NCBI GenBank assembly: GCA_963691655.1 | Contig: OY829329.1 | Coordinates: 15,080,708 to 15,144,707 of the forward strand | Length of the DNA stretch: 64,000 nucleotides | Direction of reading: 5' to 3' | Source of the DNA: Toxonevra muliebris | Taxonomy: Eukaryota > Arthropoda > Insecta > Diptera > Pallopteridae | In this document: one piece after another, positions 1 through 12,270 of the stretch | Numbering within the stretch: the first letter of the stretch is position 1 | Layout: the number at the start of each line of letters is the position of its first letter | The notes under the pieces: generated by a model | Database searches by the model: none | Seen by the model: the letters and a program-made list of their open reading frames with translations, nothing else | What the model was told of the DNA's origin: nothing | Translations under genes and position numbers: made by a program

Positions 1-15
1 TTTTTTTTTTTTGCT

Positions 16-1310
16 TGTAAAAACAACATGAGCACGAGCTCATCTCTCTCTTGTGTTCTTACAGTTAATCTCTTTCTTATCATTTCTTCTTTATATTGAT
101 TTTAATTATTAATATTGTACTATAATTAAATATAGTAAGAATTTTTATTATTTATATTTATAACAAATTAAATTTGGTTAAATTCATGGTTAATTTTAAA
201 TTCATTTGCATTCATGTAATTACCACGAGCACGAAAACACAAGATAAATTGAAAGTATATGGATTCTCAATTTCACGAATTGTCGAGCTCGAGAGAAATT
301 TACTGTTATTATTAGTCACGTTGTTCTTGCAAGAGTATAATCGACTATTGTTGTTATTGTTTGTTTTCTTCAGAGCCGAAAAGAAATCTTCTTTGTTGTT
401 TTAATTATGCCTCTCTTTTCGAGCAGTCTAAATGTACGTACAAAAAAAATATGTATATGTGGACAGTGCTCTCGAGAGAGTACACAGTTATGTCTGGTTT
501 TCATTACGTCAAATTCAATCAAATTTACTAACATGTTGGAAATTTCATATATAAAACTCTCTCTTTCTCTCTCTATGCCATTGCACATGGCAAAGTGAAA
601 ACCAGTTATTTTTTTTACATGTAAAAACAACATCAACACAATCAATCCCCTTGTGAGTTTTCCCCTTAATGTAAACTAGGTATTGCGAGCACGAACACAT
701 CTCTCTCTTATGAGCTTACAGTTAATTTCTTCCTTATAGTTTCTTCCTTATACTGATTTTTAATTAATAATATTGTATAAAAATTAAATGCAGTAAAAAA
801 TTTTATTATTCATATTTATAATTGATTAATTTTGGTTAAACTCTAACAAACTTTAAATTTATTTGCATATGCATTCATATAATTACCATCCATGAGCATG
901 AAAACAAAATGTAAGTGAACAAAATGAAAGCATACATATGTATGTATTCTCAATTCGAAGAATTGTCGAACTTGAGCGAAATTTACTGATCTTAGTTGCG
1001 TTGTTCTTGTAAAAGTATAATCTATTGTTGTCTATTGTTGTTATTGTTTTTTCTCAGATTCGAAAAGAAAATTTTCTTTGTTGCTTTAATTATGCTTATC
1101 TTTTTCAAGCAGACCAAATGCACTGCATTATTAACAACGGTACACATGTATGTATGTGTGTACAAAAAAGAATATGTATATGTGGAGAGTGCTCTCGAGA
1201 GAGTACACAGTTATGCCTGGTTTTCACTAGATGTCAAATTCGTTCAACTACGCCATCATCGCCCTTTCTCTTTCTCGCTGCCATTGAATATGGCATAGTA
1301 TTAGAAACAA
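16..1310. repeat. 0.65-kb tandem duplication
   Basis: Two diverged head-to-tail copies run from about 16-618 and 619-1310. Each begins with a GAGCACGA plus CTCTCTCT stretch, continues through matching AT-rich sequence (TTAATATTGTA, then GGTTAAA), a Y-rich segment reading TTGTTCTTG(C/T)AA, and ends in a block around the palindrome CTCTCGAGAG (near 470 and 1192) followed by TACACAGTTATG. A fragment of a third copy is visible at about 1340-1440. A related CTCT/GAGAGCACACAGTT segment lies at 55330-55460, so the unit belongs to a dispersed family. No coding function is visible. Confidence 0.75.
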
Positions 1311-1880
1311 TTAAAACAAATAAACATTAGATTTGTTCCCGGTTTGTTCTTCTTCTTCGCTCTCTTGAGCTTACAGTAAACTACACTTACATACTTCTCA
1401 CACTAGATCTTCTTCCTCTCAGCAGGGCACTACTTCTCTAACAAACCGCACGAACAAATTATGCAAAAAGCAGAGAAACTATTTAACTTTTGAGCAACAT
1501 TTTTTTTTTTTCTTGGAGTGAGATTAATAAAAATTATTTTTAAATAAAATTGAATTTGAATTTGGCACTAGCTACTTATAAAGTTCTTGGTTAAAATAAA
1601 TTAAAAATAAATTAAAATTTCAATTTAATTCGAAAGAGATAAGTTTTAGAGAAATGTAAAATGTTTTGAAAAATATATGTATATAAATTGTTGAAAATTA
1701 AAATGGCATTATAAATCAAGTGAACCAAAACAAACAAAAAAAATTGTTTTAATTAAAAATTCTATAACATATCTTCAATGAAATGTTTGAAAATATATTA
1801 TAATAATGTGTGAGTGAGTGTAAATATGTATGTAGGAATGATTGCCACTGAAAAATTCTTAAGCGTGGCTTACATACAAA
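1311..1880. other. AT-rich spacer
   Basis: Apart from the partial third copy of the upstream repeat (to about 1440), this stretch is AT-rich sequence with poly-T runs. No gene, RNA or transposon end was recognised. Confidence 0.5.
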
Positions 1881-1931
1881 ATGCCAACATTTAATTTAAA
1901 AGTTTTGCAGGCAACTTTTGACTCTCTCATA

Positions 1932-2144
1932 ATGCAGCAATTGCTGCTGCTACTGCTGCTAGCGTTTACTGTTGCAACTGCAACCGTTTCTGCTGCTGAC
2001 ACCACTGCTCACGTCTACTACATAGAACATAGTTGTTGTATGTGGAATATGTATACATATTGCATAATATCATCCCACGCACCATATGAACTTTGCTACT
2101 TTTCCATCTATACAGGTGCATTTTCCATTTCGCAAATATGTTAA
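1932..2144 (+). CDS. Candidate signal-peptide ORF (weak)
   Basis: From the ATG at 1932 the first residues are MQQLLLLLLLAFTVATATVS, followed by AADTTAHVYY. This has the layout of a secretory signal peptide: a short polar N-terminus, a run of leucines, then small residues before a plausible cleavage at VSA-A. A possible splice donor GTATGT lies at about 2038. If it is unused, the frame stays open to 2144. The leucines come from a CTG-rich stretch, so chance is a real alternative. No mature protein, second exon or promoter can be tied to it. Confidence 0.15.
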   Translation: MQQLLLLLLLAFTVATATVSAADTTAHVYYIEHSCCMWNMYTYCIISSHAPYELCYFSIYTGAFSISQIC

Positions 2145-2937
2145 ATACCAACTGTGAACAACTTTTAAGTGTGCACACGGATATATTTTGATATAAATTT
2201 TAAAACTTTTGAATCATTCTCGGTGCTCATATATATATATATATATCTGCATATACTATAAGCTACATACTCGTTGGTTTACATACAAAACGTGCGGTAA
2301 GTACCTTTTCACACACACACACTCATACGTTCAAACATACTAAAACACACACATGCACAACTCTTCTAATTTGTGTTTTAATGAAATGAAATTTTAGTGC
2401 GTACTTGGATTACATATCCATTCGTTTGGCTATAGATAATAGGTTTTCATTTTGTTGCGCATCTAAATGCGCTTCTTTTGAAAAGCAGTTTGGAAGCAAT
2501 GTGAGTTTACTATATGCAAGTGAGGGAAATTTCCCATTCAGTCGCATTTCTTTGGTATGTACACGTGAATGTAAAAGCAGCAGCACAAAAGAAAAGGACA
2601 TAGTAAAGTTTTTCAGTGTGTTCAAGTTGTTCAGTATGGTTTACAGTTCAGGATCGTTTTTTTTTTTTTTGTGCACGCATGTGCATAAAAAAGCAGCACA
2701 AAAATCTATTAAGTAAAGTTTTCAGTATGTGTTTAATAATTATAAATATATATTCAATAAATTTATCCATGGGCTGCTGTATTATAAAAGAAGGTAAAAA
2801 AACTATTATTTGAGTTATTTTTAAATAAATATTCATAAATTTTTTATTAAAATAATTTTTTTTTTTTTTTTTTTAACCTGGTGTCACAAAGTCTGCTGGA
2901 CAAGCATTTGCAATCCGCAAACAAAGAACACTTAAAT
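2145..2937. other. Spacer with TA, CA and T microsatellites
   Basis: AT-rich sequence with (AT)n near 2231, (CA)n near 2312 and 2346, poly-T near 2658 and poly-T at about 2856-2874. Nothing else was recognised. Confidence 0.5.
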
Positions 2938-2938
2938 A

Positions 2939-4160
2939 TTGTAATCCATCTCAAATTGAACCCGTCTCCTGAATTGATAAGACTACAATCAACCGATAGA
3001 GATTAACATGCCCGAAGTTTTACCAAATTGGGTAAATTTGAAAAGTTTAATGCCCACAAAATCTCTTTTTTGATCAATTATGATATTTGGTCTTAATTCG
3101 GTTTAACTTTTGGTCTGAATATTGTTCAGAGTTTTGATTTGCTTTTGATATGGATATCTGCTTGATTTCTAGTCTGAATATCGGTCTGATTTCTGGTATG
3201 AATTTCGATCTAAATTCGTTCAGGGTATATGATTAGTTTTGGTATAAATCTAATCCGAATATTGGTTCATCTCATATAGAACCCATCTCCAGAGTTAATC
3301 ACCCAACAATCCATCGATTGAGTTTAGTCTGCCCGAAGCTCTACTAAATTTACTAATTTTAAAAAATTTCATGCCCACAAAATCTATTCTTTTATCAATT
3401 ATGAAATTTGATCTAAAATTGGTCTAATTTTTGTGGTATGAATATCGGTTTGATTTCTGTTCTGAATATCAGTCAAATTTTAGGTCTGAATTTTGGTCTA
3501 AATTTTATCTGAATTTTGATCTAAACTTGATCTGGATAAATTTTATCCAAGTATTAGATTTGTTTTGATCTAAATTTGATAGGAATATCAATCCAATTTC
3601 TGGCTTGAATTTTGATTTATTGTTAAGATATTAGTCACTTTCTAATACGGTTTTTGGTCTCATTTTGTGATCAGACTTTTGGTCACCTCTTGATATGAAT
3701 TTAGGTCTAAAATTAGAATTAGTTTTGTGCCGTTGTTTGTCTGAATTTTCGTCGTTTTCTGGATTTTAATTTCGGACTAGTTTTTAGTCGGATACGATTT
3801 TTCGAGTTTGTTTCCAGTTTGGTCTAATTTAATCTGGGTGATCACAAATATGTTTGAGCCCTTAGAGCCTGTACTTTTATGAAACAATGGAGGCCCTCAA
3901 TAGACATTTTTTATGTTCTGGATATCGGTTTGTTTTTGGTCTTTATTTTGGTCTGCTTTTTTATTTAAATTTTGGTCGACTCTTAACAAGAAGTTGGGTC
4001 TAGAGGAATAAAGTTTGTTCCCAGAAAAAACCAAGGCCAGATTCGTTTTTGCTGAACCCTTTTTTTATTCTAAAAATTTTCTGGTTTTGGTCTTAATTTT
4101 GGTCTAATTTTGTAGTCTGAATTTTGGTCGGCGTCTGACATGAATTTGTGTCAAAATTTA
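2939..4160. repeat. Degenerate GGTCTGAATTTT array with a 317-bp duplication
   Basis: The motif GGTCTGAATTTTGGTC and variants recur throughout. Within it a longer segment is duplicated in tandem, starting at about 2939 and about 3256. Both copies contain GAACCC(G/A)TCTCC, then TGCCCGAAG, then ATGCCCACAAAATCT, then TATCAATTATGA-like sequence. The period is about 317 bp. The short-motif repeats continue to about 4160. The same GGTCTGAA core recurs in the array at 45.3-47.3 kb. Confidence 0.75.
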
Positions 4161-4326
4161 GGATGTGATTAGCTCTCTTTTCTTTATACGAATTTTAATA
4201 GAGTTTCGGGGGAGGGGGGAGGGGAAGGAAGGGCATGGGGAGCCGTTAATTAGGTAAGAATTTCAAATATTTTAAAAATAATTAGTTCATATTCAATACT
4301 CTTCTAAGCAAATTTAAATTTATTAA

Positions 4327-4586
4327 CCCTTTACATCCCAAGCACTGATTTTAAGTGACTATTATAAATAGAATTGGGTTGTTTTTCAGGTTTTTATTTA
4401 TTTTATCACATAGGTCTAATATATTCGTTCATTTTTATTCGTATATTTTTATTATTTTTCTATAAAAATTCTAATAATTTTAACAAAACGGGTTTTTTAA
4501 AATGAAAATAGTAAAAGCATTTATATAAAATGATTTCACATCACTATATAAGACTTTGTGCCATAAAATACGTGAGATGAATAGGG
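4327..4586. mobile_element. TTAA-flanked mini-element (piggyBac-like ends)
   Basis: A TTAA at 4323-4326 is followed by CCCTTTACATCCCAAG. A TTAA at 4587-4590 is preceded by the inverted form CCCTATTCATCTCACG. The ends match at 12 of 16 positions. TTAA targets with a terminal CCC are typical of piggyBac-type elements. An alternative right end lies at 4663, where CCCTTTAGGGG abuts TTAT instead of TTAA. The 260-bp interior has no coding capacity. Confidence 0.5.
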
Positions 4587-4635
4587 TTAAAATTGAAACT
4601 ATAATTCTAAAAAGGCACATCAAAATCTTATATTG

Positions 4636-4649
4636 GGTCACCGGTGACC
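4636..4649. other. Perfect 14-bp palindrome GGTCACCGGTGACC
   Basis: The sequence is its own reverse complement. It sits 46 bp outside the TTAA element above and may be part of its sub-terminal region if the alternative right end is correct. It also resembles paired GGTCA nuclear-receptor half-sites, which is only a resemblance. Confidence 0.5.
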
Positions 4650-4663
4650 AAAGGCCCCTAAAG

Positions 4664-6226
4664 GGATAATGAACAAGTAAATCTATTGTCCATGCTTTTT
4701 TAAAATCAAACAAAGAATCGATTTTTCCCCCCGGACATGTGCGTTTAGTGTAAAAAAACTATACTTAAATGCCTTTATAGCTGTTCATTCGAATGGACGC
4801 TGAAGGTGCATCTCACCGCCACTGGGTTCAAACTTATAATCATATGTTCCTCGTATAGTCTGAGTTTACGAGTATGTACCCGCATATGAAAGTTTGATGC
4901 GATTTTTTGTTTTGTTTGCTGCTCTCTTACTGCAAAATAAATGAAACCACAAAGTTGCCAAAGTTGTGGAGTTTCCTTTTTTGCGTAAGCAATCATTAAA
5001 ATTCCAACTTTGACATATGGTATATTTTTGCATTATAAGTGCATATGAAAACAAAATATAACACATTTTCATATTGATGTCAACGAATAATTACAATTAC
5101 AGTTTTACATATGCATGCAAGAGAGAAAACTTTAAAATTTAAAAAGTTTTTCATACATCAAAAATATTTACTAACTTTTAAGAATCTTTGCAGTAAAATA
5201 GTGAATTGAATTCACCTTCGTCTTCCAATTTTATCATATTATAAATTCAAGTAACTATTTAGTTTTAATTCTTTTACTTAAAATATAAAAAAAAAAATTT
5301 TTTTATTTATATTAAAAAAAAAATTATTTACTCGTTTCTCTTCTCTGAAAACTAAAAAATTCCTCTCACAATTTCTTCATATACACTCAAATCTATGTGT
5401 GTGTGTGTATGTGTACAGTTCGATTGGAATCACACACTCACACACTCATACAATAAAAACTAGAATGGTAATAAATTAACTCGACTTCCTATTTTCGCTT
5501 CATTATTAGCTTAACCATATTGTGTGCATGTGTGTGTGTATATGTATGTAAACTCTCAGCTGCTTCTTCTTCCACTAATACTGCTACTTCTTGGGATTCT
5601 CTTTATCACTCCCCTCTCTCCTCTCTCTGTCACACTCTCTCTCTTCCATCCTCCTTCATTTTATCTTCCAGTATCAGCAAATGACTGTGTATGTGTATGT
5701 ATTTCCTACATTGATACGTTCGACATTATTTAGCAGACTCATTCATTTTATTAATTCCTTTTTCGATTTTCGTTTATCTCATGAACTCAGCAAAAAAAAC
5801 CAAAGTATGTGTGCAAGTTGGGATGTGTTTGTGTGTAAATTTCTTTCTCTTTTATAATTTTTTTGTTGTTAATTTAAAACTGGCGGTTACTTTAGTAATG
5901 GACCAACATTTAACAATGCAAAGAATTTGTGGTGGTATTAAATTCAACTTTTCTCCTTTTTTTTCTTTTCGGTTCATTTAAAAATGGAATTAAATAATTG
6001 TAGTCATTTACGATATCTGTAATGAATTAGGTCGGTTCTTTTACAGTTTTTTTTTTTTTAAATTATTATATGCTATTTGCAAGTTTTCACAAATATGAGT
6101 TAAGGTTTATTTAGAAAAAAACACGAAATTTCTATTCCCAGCATTTTAGACTATGGCTTACTTAGAAGATAGATAACCAAATGGCTGACTATAAGACATT
6201 GTAGTGATTATGTTTAAAAACAAAAT
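4664..6226. other. Spacer with microsatellites
   Basis: AT-rich. It contains (TG)n near 5396-5415 and 5520-5545, and a CTCTCT-rich pyrimidine stretch at 5605-5660. Short open frames here are low-complexity and have no recognisable domain. Confidence 0.5.
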
Positions 6227-8527
6227 CCAGACCAGACCAAAGACCAGACCAAAGACCAGACCAAAGTCCAGACCAAAGTCTAGACCAAAGACCAGACCAA
6301 AGCCCAGACCAAAGACCAGACCAAAGACCAGACCAAAGACGAGACCAAAGACCAGACCAAAGACCAGACCACAGACCAGACCAAAGACCAGACCAAAGAC
6401 CAGACCAAAGACCAGACCAAAGACCAGACCAAAGACCAGACCAAAGACCAGACCAAAGACCAGACCAAAGACCCGACCAAAGACCAGACCAAAGACCAGA
6501 CCAAAGACCCGACCAAATACCAGACCAAAGATCAGACCAAAGACCAGACCAAAGACAAGACCACAGACCAGACCAAAGACAAGACCAAAGACCAGACCAA
6601 AGACAAGACCAAAGACCAGACCAAAAACCAGACCAAAAACCAGACTAAAGACCAGACCAAAGACCAGACCAAAGACCAGACCAAAGACCAGACCAGAGAC
6701 CAGACCAAAGACCAGACCAAAGACCAGACCAGAGACCAGACCAAAGACCAGACCAAAGACCAGACCAAAGACCAGACCAAAGACCAGACCAAAGACCAGA
6801 CCAAAGACCAGACCAAAGACCAGACCAAAGACCAGACCAAAGACCAGACCAAAGACCAGACCAAAGACCAGACCAAAGACCAGACCAAAGACCAGACCAA
6901 AGACCAGACCAAAGACCAGACCAAAGACCAGACCAAAGACCAGACCAAAGACCAGACCAAAGACCAGACCAAAGACCAAAGACCAGACCAAAGACCAGAC
7001 CAAAGACCAAAGACCAGACCAAAGACCAGACCAAAGACCAGACCAAAGACCAGACCAAAGACCAGACCAAAGACCAGACCAAAGACCAGACCAAAGACCA
7101 GACCAAAGACCAGACCAAAGGCCAGACCAAAGACCAGACCAAAGACCAGACCAAAGACCAGACCAAAGACCAGACCAAAGACAAGACCACAGACCAGACC
7201 AAAGACAAGACCAAAGACCAGACCAAAGACAAGACCAAAGACCAGACCAAAGACCAGACCAAAGACCAGACCAAAGACCAGACCAAAGGCCAGACCAAAG
7301 ACCAGACCAAAGACCAGACCAAAGACCAGACCAAAGACCAGACCAAAGACCAGACCAAAGACCAGACCAAAGACCAGACCAAAGACCAGACCAAAGGCCA
7401 GACCAAAGACCAGACCAAAGACCAGACCAAAGACCAGACCAAAGATCAGACCAAAGACCAGACCAAAGACCAGACCAAAGACCAGACCAAAGACCAGACC
7501 AAAGACCAGACCAAAGACAAGACCACAGACCAGACCAAAGACAAGACCAAAGACCAGACCAAAGACAAGACCAAAGACCAGACCAAAGACCAGACCAAAG
7601 ACCAGACCAAAGACCAGACCAAAGACCAGACCAAAGACCAGACCAAAGACCAGACCAAAGACCAGACCAAAGACCAGACCAAAGACAAGACCACAGACCA
7701 GACCAAAGACAAGACCAAAGACCAGACCAAAGACAAGACCAAAGACCAGACCAAAGACCAGACCAAAGACCAGACCAAAGACCAGACCAAAGGCCAGACC
7801 AAAGACCAGACCAAAGACCAGACCAAAGACCAGACCAAAGACCAGACCAAAGACAAGACCACAGACCAGACCAAAGACAAGACCAAAGACCAGACCAAAG
7901 ACAAGACCAAAGACCAGACCAAAGACCAGACCAAAGACCAGACCAAAGACCAGACCAAAGGCCAGACCAAAGACCAGACCAAAGACCAGACCAAAGACCA
8001 GACCAAAGACCAGACCAAAGACCAGACCAAAGACCAGACCAAAGACCAGACCAAAGACCAGACCAAAGGCCAGACCAAAGACCAGACCAAAGACCAGACC
8101 AAAGACCAGACCAAAGATCAGACCAAAGACCAGACCAAAGACCAGACCAAAGACCAGACCAAAGACCAGACCAAAGACCAGACCAAAGACAAGACCACAG
8201 ACCAGACCAAAGACAAGACCAAAGACCAGACCAAAGACAAGACCAAAGACCAGACCAAAGACCAGACCAAAGACCAGACCAAAGACCAGACCAAAGACCA
8301 GACCAAAGACCAGACCAAAGACCAGACCAAAGACCAGACCAAAGACCAGACCAAAGACCAGACCAAAGACCAGACCACAGACCAGACCACAGACCAGACC
8401 AAAGACCAGACCAAAGACCAAACCAAAGACCAGACCACAGACCACAGACCAGACCACAGACCAGACCAAAGACCAGACCAAAGACCAGACCAAAGACCAG
8501 ACCAAAGATCAGACCAAAGACCAGACC
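6227..8527. repeat. 12-bp minisatellite, about 190 copies
   Basis: The unit is CCAAAGACCAGA, repeated almost perfectly over 2.3 kb. Because 12 is a multiple of three and the unit has no stop on either strand, long open frames appear in every frame (PKTR, TKDQ, QRPD on plus; LVFG, WSLV, GLWS on minus). The longest runs 6204-8534. These are by-products of the repeat, not evidence of a gene. Variant units mark a higher order. GGCC-type units at 7121, 7289 and 7397 recur exactly 672 bp later at 7793, 7961 and 8069, as do an AGATCAG unit (7446/8118) and ACAAGACCACAG units (7181/7853, 7517/8189). The ACAAGACC block also recurs at 168-bp steps (7517, 7685, 7853). Two phase slips near 6972 and 7004 change the frame. 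Confidence 0.97.
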
Positions 8528-10008
8528 TATTTGAAGAAATTCAAATTAATTTTTTACGATAAGACTTCAAGAATCCTTTTATTCTTTAGCATAAAATCAT
8601 AAATCATTTTGCACTCGCTTGAATCTTTTCATAAACTTCAAAACTTTATTTATTTTCCTTATTACGTACACAAAAAATTTGTAAAAAATCCAACTTATTA
8701 TTTAAAAATTATTACCCATAAACAAAACAGAAAATAAAATTTCAAAGCTGTCCAACAATTCCATATCTCTTTCTATTTAGTTTTTTTTTTTTTTTTGTTT
8801 TCTTTCTTATTTTATTAGTGTCGTCCATCGAAATTGTATGCAGCAGAATCATTGTTATAAATATACAATAATAAAAAGAATAAAAGAAATGGAAAAAAAT
8901 CACAGTTACGAAATTAAAAAGATTTGTGCTTATATTGCAATATGGTGTCATTTCCTTTTCCTTTAATTTTTTACGAACTCGATGGTTCGTAGTTTTTCCA
9001 TCACACACAAAATATCTCCTTTTTTTTTTTTTGTTTTTCGTTGTTGTTTCTTTTTTTTTTTTTTTTGGTTAGTGCTCTCCCAAAAAATAGAAGAGTGGCA
9101 CACACACACACATACATACATACATATAAACATCATGCAATGCATACAAACACACACACTGAGATAGAGAGAGTGTGAGTGTGAGAGAGAGAGAGTGGGA
9201 GAGAGTGAGTTTAGTAATAATAGTATTTTCTACCACACTCCATAGATTTTAATGCAATTTTCTATGGTTTTATGATTTTTTCCTCTGTCATTGTCGCTGT
9301 GCATATTTTCCTATTTTCCTTATTCTAGTTACAATTCTCGTGATTTTCTATTTTTTTTTTTTTCTTTTTTTTTTTTCTTTTTTTTTTTGATGTTTTTTTT
9401 TTTGGTTTTGATATTTTTGGTTTGCATTTTTGGTTGTTGTTGAATATCAACGGATCTGGTTGCATCCACTCAATTTTTTTGTGCAATATTTTTTTTTTTT
9501 TTTTTGTATTTTTACAAGTGGATATTATGATGCTGTAAAATATAATGCTTTTGTTTGCAAGCAATAAAAAATAGTGATTGCTTTAGTTTTCAAATAAAAA
9601 GATGCAATAAAATACTAAGCAGAAATTTGCGAGTAAATTTTTCCTCAATTTTTTTTCTCTTTTAATCAAGACTAAGAAAAAGAAGAAGGGAAAAAAATTC
9701 CAAAAAAAAATATTTTATCATCGAAATTAATCATTGATTGTACCATAAATTTAAAATGATTAATAGATGTGAGTGAAAATTATTTTTTATCATATCCAAT
9801 GAGTCCTTGCCTGTCCTTGAATAGTATAAGGAATAAGGAGGTTCTTTAGGTTTTCGTTGAATTCAACCAGCTAAATCTCACTTCATATAAAAGGTGAAAC
9901 TTTGAAACATTTTTGAAATTTGGGTTTATTTTTGCTAAGCCCAAGTTTACAGTTTGTTGTTCAGTGACCTCTAGTAAAATTTGATGGGTAACTTATTTCT
10001 TGAACATA
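8528..10008. other. Spacer with poly-T and GA/CA microsatellites
   Basis: AT-rich. Poly-T runs lie at 8780-8796, 9020-9066 and 9350-9505, (CA)n plus CATA at 9100-9155, and GAGAG at 9160-9208. No gene was recognised. Confidence 0.5.
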
Positions 10009-10012
10009 TTAA

Positions 10013-10099
10013 CTCTTTATCAACCCTTGTAATGGGTCAAAAGAGTGACTTCATTCTAAAAAGGGCAAACAAAGAACCATTATGATGAGCGATAAAGGG
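10013..10099. mobile_element. 87-bp TTAA-flanked mini-element
   Basis: TTAA at 10009-10012 and at 10100-10103 flank an 87-bp segment. Its ends are CTCTTTATCAACC on the left and, read inward from the right, CCCTTTATCGCTC. This is the pattern of a very small piggyBac-like non-autonomous element. There is no coding capacity. Confidence 0.5.
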
Positions 10100-10103
10100 T
10101 TAA

Positions 10104-10579
10104 TACATTGGAAGAAAATATTCTATTGAAAACTCTACAGCAAAATGGTTGAACAAGCAAACAAGCTTTGATGCAAAACTAAAAAGTTATCTTATGGTTA
10201 TTATTCTTGATCTGTCAGAAATGGGCAAACTTTAGGCCCGCGTAAAAAAAGTTAGATGTAAACTTTTAATACGCCGAGACCCGTATAATTTCCCCCTCCC
10301 CCCCCTCCCTCCCAAGTTCAATCAGAATTCAGGTTCTGAAAACCTTATTATTTTTGAAAAAATTGACTTTTGTCGGACCACGTTTAAATGTGGCCAAATT
10401 TCTTGAGGTCGACAACAAATCGAGTAGCATTATTTAAAACAGCCTCGAGCTTATAAAGTGAATGTGAATCTAATTTGCTGCATACGAATTCTGCATTAGA
10501 AATTAGAGGGAGAACTAATTGTATTACTGGTTTTTTCTTAATTTCAAAAAGTATTCAACTGACATTCTTACTACGGAGG
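10104..10579. other. Spacer with a C-rich run
   Basis: Mixed sequence with a C-rich tract CCCCCTCCCCCCCTCCCTCCC near 10290-10312. No gene was recognised. Confidence 0.45.
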
Positions 10580-12270
10580 TATTTGTTTATCACCTCTTTC
10601 CTTCCTTCACCCATTCTGTGTGCAGTTATTTTCCATCCGCTCCCTCCGCAACTCCAGTTACCTTTTATTTCTTCTCTACCTCTTCCTTTCCCACTCTTTT
10701 TCCACACTTTTCAGTACCCTTTCCTTCTCCCCGCTATTTTATTCTACCATCCCTTCCCTCTCCCTCCTTACTCATCCAATTTGGTCTTAACTCACCTCTA
10801 TGTCACTCCCTATCCCTGTCTGTCCCTACCCTCTTTGTTCCCTACCCTCTCTACACTAACACTCTCTTTCCTTACCTTCTCTTCTACTGCCCTCTTACCC
10901 CCTACTCTCTCTCCCTCTCCCTTCTGTCCTTACCCTCTTTATCCCCTACCCTCCCTCCTACCCTCCCTCCTACCCTCCCTCCTACCCTCTTTCTTCTCGC
11001 CTGCTACGCTCTCCCCCACTCCCTTCTCTCTCATTTTTTCTTTATCCCATATCTTTTCTTCCTACGCTCTCTTTCGCATTTTCTCCTTGCCTATTTTTCT
11101 GTAACTACCCCAGATCAATTTGTAAAATTGTTTGTAAAAATTGTTTTAGAAAACCTCTACTTCTCATTTGTGCCTAAAGCGTTAGTGCAAGTATTCCAAT
11201 TTCAAAGGTTAATTAAAGTACAGAAAATAAATGCAATTTATAATTAATATTAATAAATGATATTAAGAATTTTCCATTCTCCATGCCCCTTACCTATTTC
11301 TTCCCTTGTCTGGATCCCACCATTTTCTCTGCTATTTACATCTCCAGCACTTTCTCTGCTCTTTTCCATCTCACTGCCCTTCACATATCACTGCTCTTCA
11401 CTCTCTCTAACCTTCTCATCTCCCTGTACCTCTCCTCTCCTACCCCTCTCCTCTCCCTATCCCTCTCCTTCCCCTATCCCGCTCCTCTACCTATCCCTCT
11501 CCTCTCACTACCCCTCTCCTCTTCCTATCCTTCTCCTCTCCCTATCCCTCTTCTATACCTACCCCTCTCCCTATCCCTTTCCCTCTCCTCCCCCTATTCT
11601 TACCTCTATCCCTCTCCTCTCCCTGTCCCTCTCCTCTTCTAACCCATCTCTTCTCCCTGTCCCTTCCCTCTATAATTTTCTTAACTCTCTTTATCAATTC
11701 TTTTCCCCACTCTTTTCCCTTCTCTTTCTTCTCTAGTGTCTCACATTCCTTCCACTATATTATTCCCTTCTCTTTCACCACTCTAATCTCCGTATCTGCT
11801 CTCACTGTTCTTTCATTCTGTGCATTTTCCTTTCCCTGCCTACAATCTTATTTTTACTTCTCTTCCTCTTCTCCCTCTCTACTCTTTCCTATCTTATTGT
11901 TCTTTCGATATTTCTGTCTTTTCCATATTTATGTTTCTCTCCTCTTTCTAGCCTTCTCAATACTATTCTCTCCTTCTTCACTTCATTTCCCTCTTTGCCT
12001 CTCCTTCATTCTTCTCTCTATCTTACACTTTTCTTTCTCTTTTAGCCATCAGTTTCTTTTGCTTTGCCATCTCTCTTAATCTCTCCCCTCCTTTCTCTCG
12101 CTTTGATTCCACTTTGCTATTCCTCCTCTCTTCTTCATCATTCTTTCTCCCTTTCTATTTTTCTTTACATATCTCTCCTTCGGATTTCCCTTCCTTTTTC
12201 TCTCGTTCCTCTCTCTGTTTCTCACCGTAGTTTTAGTCTGATTTCAATATTTCCTCTGTACGTTTATTAG
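10580..12270 (+). repeat. Strand-asymmetric pyrimidine tract
   Basis: About 1.5 kb is overwhelmingly C and T on the plus strand, in two blocks (about 10580-11100 and 11262-12270) split by 160 bp of ordinary AT-rich DNA. Local tandem units are visible, such as TACCCTCCCTCC repeated near 10943-10990 and CTATCCCTCTCCTCTC near 11440-11640. The open frames it yields (serine, leucine and proline rich) are composition artefacts. Confidence 0.85.

Noticed and set aside
6204..8534. 776-residue plus-strand open frame and 657- and 281-residue minus-strand frames
   Set aside because: All arise because the 12-bp unit has no stop in any frame. The repeat peptides match no known protein and frames switch at phase slips.
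10475..11736. Long S/L/P-rich open frames
   Set aside because: Explained by the pyrimidine-only composition of the plus strand.
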